DNA of 16,868 nucleotides from Dongia_B sp035539215. Its GTDB lineage: Bacteria; Pseudomonadota; Alphaproteobacteria; Dongiales; Dongiaceae. The position numbers were made by a program, and so were the translations under genes. The notes beneath the pieces were generated by a model. It worked only from the letters and a program-made list of their open reading frames with translations. It did not search any database and was not told the origin of the DNA. Positions within the stretch are counted from its first letter, which is position 1, and every line of letters starts with the position of its first letter. The stretch spans positions 1 to 16,868 of the forward strand of contig DATLIX010000125.1 in NCBI GenBank assembly GCA_035539215.1. The letters are read 5' to 3'. Positions 14,334-16,868 of this stretch are shown here, one piece after another.

Positions 14334-15326
14334 TCAGTTGTCGCTGTTGGCCTTCTGCAGCTTGCGCCATTTCGCGACGTTCTTGTTGTGCTCGTCGATG
14401 GTTGCCGCAAAAGCATGGCCACCGGTGCCGTCGGCAACGAAGTAGAGATCCTTGCTCTGCTGCGGATGCAGCGCCGCCGTCAGGGCATCGAGGCCGGGAT
14501 TGGCGATGGGGCCGGGCGGCAACCCAACATTCGTATAGGTATTGTAGGGATCGTCGATCTTGAGATCGGCATAGGTCAGGTTGCGGTCGAGCTTTCCCTT
14601 GCCCTTGCTCAAGGTATAGATGATCGTCGGATCCGATTGCAGCGGCATGGCGAGCTTCATGCGGTTGTAGAAGACCGCCGCGACATGCGCCCGCTCATCC
14701 TTCTGGCCGGTTTCCTTTTCGATCATCGACGCCAGGACGATTGCTTCGGCCGGCGATTTCAGCGGAATGGCGGGATCGCGTGCCGCCCACAGCTTCTGCA
14801 CCGTCGCTTCCATGTCGTGCTGCATACGGTCGATGATGGCGTTGCGGGTCTCGCCGCGTAGATAGAGATAGGTCTGCGGCAGCAGCTTGCCCTCGCCGGG
14901 GGCCGGCGGAAGGTCGCCGTCCAGCAGTGGGGTCTGCGACAGCAGGTCGTAGATCTCGCTGATCGTCAGGCCCTCGGGTATCGTCACCTTGTGCTGCACG
15001 ACCTTGCCGTCGATCATCAGCTGTGCCGCGGCGCGCGGGCTGATTCGGGCCGGGAAGGCGTATTCGCCGGCCTTCAGGGGGCGGCCTTCGAAAACGACGC
15101 GGGTGCCGACCTTGAAGGCCAGTTTATTGTCGATCACCTTGGCGGCCGCCAGAAGTTCGGCAATACCGGCGATGCCGGTCCCCTTCGGAATAACGATGGT
15201 GGTGTCGACCGGTTGACTGCCGGCGCTGTTGAAATCTTCCCAGAGCCAGTTGCCATAGCCAATCGCCCCGCCGACAAGCAGCAGGGCGATGACAAGACCG
15301 GCAAGAAAAGATTTGTGCAGCCGCAT
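14334..15326 (-). CDS. mltG: Endolytic murein transglycosylase MltG
   Basis: MltG cleaves nascent glycan strands at the inner membrane and so ends peptidoglycan polymerisation. The 330-residue product has a short cytoplasmic start (MRLHKS), one membrane anchor (about 7-25), a LysM-like region (about 40-110), and the YceG catalytic domain with LASMIEKET, where E203 matches the catalytic glutamate. The domain continues with NVGLPPGPIANPG and a C-terminal YFVADGTGGHAF block. A TTG at 15365 would overlap the end of fabF and add thirteen polar residues; the ATG at 15326 is preferred, though its ribosome-binding site is weak. It starts 22 bases after the fabF stop, so the genes are probably cotranscribed, as in many alphaproteobacteria. 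Confidence 0.95.
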   Translation of the reverse strand: MRLHKSFLAGLVIALLLVGGAIGYGNWLWEDFNSAGSQPVDTTIVIPKGTGIAGIAELLAAAKVIDNKLAFKVGTRVVFEGRPLKAGEYAFPARISPRAAAQLMIDGKVVQHKVTIPEGLTISEIYDLLSQTPLLDGDLPPAPGEGKLLPQTYLYLRGETRNAIIDRMQHDMEATVQKLWAARDPAIPLKSPAEAIVLASMIEKETGQKDERAHVAAVFYNRMKLAMPLQSDPTIIYTLSKGKGKLDRNLTYADLKIDDPYNTYTNVGLPPGPIANPGLDALTAALHPQQSKDLYFVADGTGGHAFAATIDEHNKNVAKWRKLQKANSDN

Positions 15327-15348
15327 GACCGGGCCGTTGGCGTGCCGC

Positions 15349-16611
15349 TTAGCGCGGTCCGACAAAGATCAGGCTGGCATTGGTGCCGCCAAAGCCGAAG
15401 GAATTTGACAGCACGGCGCGGATTTTACGCGGCCTCGCCTGTTTCGGCGCAAGATCGATATCGCAGCCTTCCGACGGATTTTCGAGGTTAAGCGTGGGTG
15501 GTGCCACCTGGTCGCGCATGGCGAGGATCGAGAAGATGGCCTCGACCGCACCGGCAGCGCCCAGCAGATGGCCGATGGCGGACTTGGTGGAGGACATGGT
15601 CAGCTTGTAGGCATGGTCCTGGAACAGGCGCTTTACGGCGCTGAGTTCGATCTCGTCGCCGAGCGGCGTCGAAGTGCCATGGGCGTTGATGTAGTCGATG
15701 TCTTCGACATTCATCTCGGCGCGCTTGAAGGCGGCCTTCATGGCGCGGAAACCGCCATCGCCATTCTCCGCCGGGGCGGTGATGTGATAGGCGTCGCCGC
15801 TGAGACCGTAGCCCACCAGCTCGGCGTAGATCTTGGCCCCACGCTTTTTCGCATGCTCGTATTCTTCCAGCATGACGATGCCGGCGCCTTCGCCCATCAC
15901 GAAGCCGTCGCGGCCCTTGTCCCAGGGGCGCGAACCGGCAGTTGGATTGTCATTATAGCCGGTCGAGAGGGCGCGGGCGGCGGCGAAGCCGGCGATACCG
16001 ATGCGGCAGATGGTCGATTCGGCACCGCCGGCGACCATGAGGTCCGCGTCCCCGAGCGCGATCAGACGTGCGGCGTCGCCAATCGCATGGCTGCCGGTCG
16101 CACAGGCCGTCACCACCGAATGATTCGGGCCCTTGAAGCCGTATTTGATCGAGACATGGCCGGAGGCGAGATTGATCAGGCAGGAGGGGATGAAGAACGG
16201 GCTGACGCGCCGCGGACCTTTTTCGGCCAGCACCAGCGAGGTCTCATAGATTCCTTGAAGGCCGCCGATACCGGAGCCGATCATGACGCCGGTGCGTTCC
16301 TTGTCCTCATCGCTCTCGGCGACCCAGCCGGAATCGGCGACGGCTTCCTGCGCCGCCGCCATCGCCATGATGATGAAGGGATCCATCTTCTTCTGATCTT
16401 TGGGCGAGACGTAGTCATCGGCATTGAACTTGCCGGAAGCCGTGTCACCCAACGGCACCGAGCCGGCGATCTTGCAGGGAAGATCAGACACATCGCAGGA
16501 CTGAATGCCGCTGATACCGGATTCCGCGTTCAGCAGGCGTTTCCAGACATGTTCGACGCCCACGCCCAATGGCGAGACGATGCCCATTCCGGTGACGACG
16601 ACACGGCGCAT
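15349..16611 (-). CDS. fabF: Beta-ketoacyl-[acyl-carrier-protein] synthase II
   Basis: FabF condenses malonyl-ACP with acyl-ACP in type II fatty acid elongation and is the enzyme behind temperature control of cis-vaccenate in E. coli. The 420-residue product carries the Cys-His-His triad: C170 in VTACATGSHAIG, H311 in NAHGTSTPLGD and H348 in STKSAIGHLLGAAG, with K343 also in place. The C-terminal glycine-rich SNSFGFGGTNASL loop is intact. AAGGA lies five bases before the ATG at 16611. It directly follows acpP, whose product is its substrate carrier. A large hairpin in the 141-base spacer could lower fabF expression relative to acpP. Confidence 0.98.
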   Translation of the reverse strand: MRRVVVTGMGIVSPLGVGVEHVWKRLLNAESGISGIQSCDVSDLPCKIAGSVPLGDTASGKFNADDYVSPKDQKKMDPFIIMAMAAAQEAVADSGWVAESDEDKERTGVMIGSGIGGLQGIYETSLVLAEKGPRRVSPFFIPSCLINLASGHVSIKYGFKGPNHSVVTACATGSHAIGDAARLIALGDADLMVAGGAESTICRIGIAGFAAARALSTGYNDNPTAGSRPWDKGRDGFVMGEGAGIVMLEEYEHAKKRGAKIYAELVGYGLSGDAYHITAPAENGDGGFRAMKAAFKRAEMNVEDIDYINAHGTSTPLGDEIELSAVKRLFQDHAYKLTMSSTKSAIGHLLGAAGAVEAIFSILAMRDQVAPPTLNLENPSEGCDIDLAPKQARPRKIRAVLSNSFGFGGTNASLIFVGPR

Positions 16612-16666
16612 GGTTATCCTTCAGTCCTGTTATCAAAAATCATCAAAAGGCCGGGCGAAACCGAAG

Positions 16667-16680
16667 ACGACACAAGTCGT
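16667..16680. repeat. Small hairpin in the fabF leader
   Basis: ACGAC (16667-16671) and GTCGT (16676-16680) close a four-base loop. It lies 56 bases upstream of the fabF start, after the main acpP-fabF hairpin on the transcript. Confidence 0.35.
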
Positions 16681-16697
16681 GGTCGCCGGGCCAGGGC

Positions 16698-16740
16698 CAG
16701 CTGCCCAAGCGGCCGGAATCGGTCCGGCCCTGGGCAGCTG
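16698..16740 (-). promoter_or_regulatory. Large hairpin between acpP and fabF
   Basis: CAGCTGCCCA (16698-16707) pairs perfectly with TGGGCAGCTG (16731-16740). Inside, GGCCGGA (16711-16717) pairs with TCCGGCC (16723-16729) around a five-base loop, leaving a 3:1 internal bulge. On the transcript it begins twelve bases after the acpP stop. No T-run follows, so it is unlikely to be a full terminator. It more probably stabilises the acpP message or partly attenuates readthrough into fabF. Confidence 0.65.
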
Positions 16741-16752
16741 CCGGCAGCGATA

Positions 16753-16868
16753 TCAGCTGGCCTTCGACTTGATGAAGTCGATGGCGTCCTTCACGGTCTG
16801 GATCTTTTCGGCGGCGTCATCGGGAATCTCGCAGCCGAACTCTTCTTCGAAGGCCATGACCAGCTCGA
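16753..16868 (-). CDS. acpP: Acyl carrier protein, C-terminal part (runs off the window)
   Basis: Thirty-seven C-terminal residues are visible, beginning ELVMAFEEEFGCEIPDD and ending in KDAIDFIKSKAS, then TGA. They match helix II onward of bacterial ACP, the carrier of growing acyl chains. The serine that bears 4'-phosphopantetheine lies just outside the window. The acidic composition and the AAEKIQTVKDAIDFI block are typical of alphaproteobacterial ACPs. The downstream neighbour is fabF, the standard order. The start and the full length cannot be judged. Confidence 0.93.
   Translation of the reverse strand, partial: ELVMAFEEEFGCEIPDDAAEKIQTVKDAIDFIKSKAS

Overview
The window reads as a block of a GC-rich alphaproteobacterial chromosome, probably Rhodospirillales-like. 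The evidence is the gene content and order (acpP-fabF-mltG-yicC-gmk next to rsmA-surA-lptD and pepA-holC), strong third-position GC bias, and typical alphaproteobacterial versions of LptD, ACP and SecA. I cannot name the genus from sequence alone. Almost everything is housekeeping. I see no prophage, insertion sequence, CRISPR array, toxin-antitoxin pair, tRNA or rRNA.

Layout. (1) 47-2695, + strand: secA, closed by a good factor-independent terminator at 2720-2748. (2) 2777-6859, - strand: a run read as pepA, holC, an approximately 300-base non-coding stretch that may hold a 6S-type RNA, 5-formyltetrahydrofolate cyclo-ligase, a 106-residue orphan protein, and a CaiD-like crotonase. It converges on the terminator shared with secA. 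(3) 6860-7185: the divergent pepA/lptD control region, with one perfect DnaA box and two hairpin-forming segments. (4) 7186-11698, + strand: lptD, surA, rsmA. (5) 11718-13288, - strand: yicC then gmk, convergent with rsmA. (6) 13501-14262, + strand: a lone short-chain dehydrogenase. (7) 14334-16868, - strand: acpP (3' part only), fabF, mltG.

How the genes fit together. The window is dominated by envelope construction and export. SecA drives preprotein export, SurA chaperones outer-membrane proteins including LptD, LptD inserts LPS into the outer membrane, ACP and FabF supply fatty acids for lipids, and MltG sets glycan strand length in peptidoglycan. RsmA (16S rRNA methylation), Gmk (GMP kinase), YicC (RNase family), HolC (replicase clamp-loader subunit), PepA and the folate enzyme are core metabolism and information processing.

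The most useful oddities are in gene order and non-coding DNA. The lptF/lptG pair usually found between pepA and lptD, and the pdxA usually found between surA and rsmA, are both absent from their expected places; a nine-codon open frame sits in the pdxA slot. Other points are the candidate structured RNA upstream of the folate gene, two mutually exclusive hairpins before holC, a large hairpin between acpP and fabF, and the DnaA box in the pepA/lptD divergent region. I found no convincing new multi-gene system.
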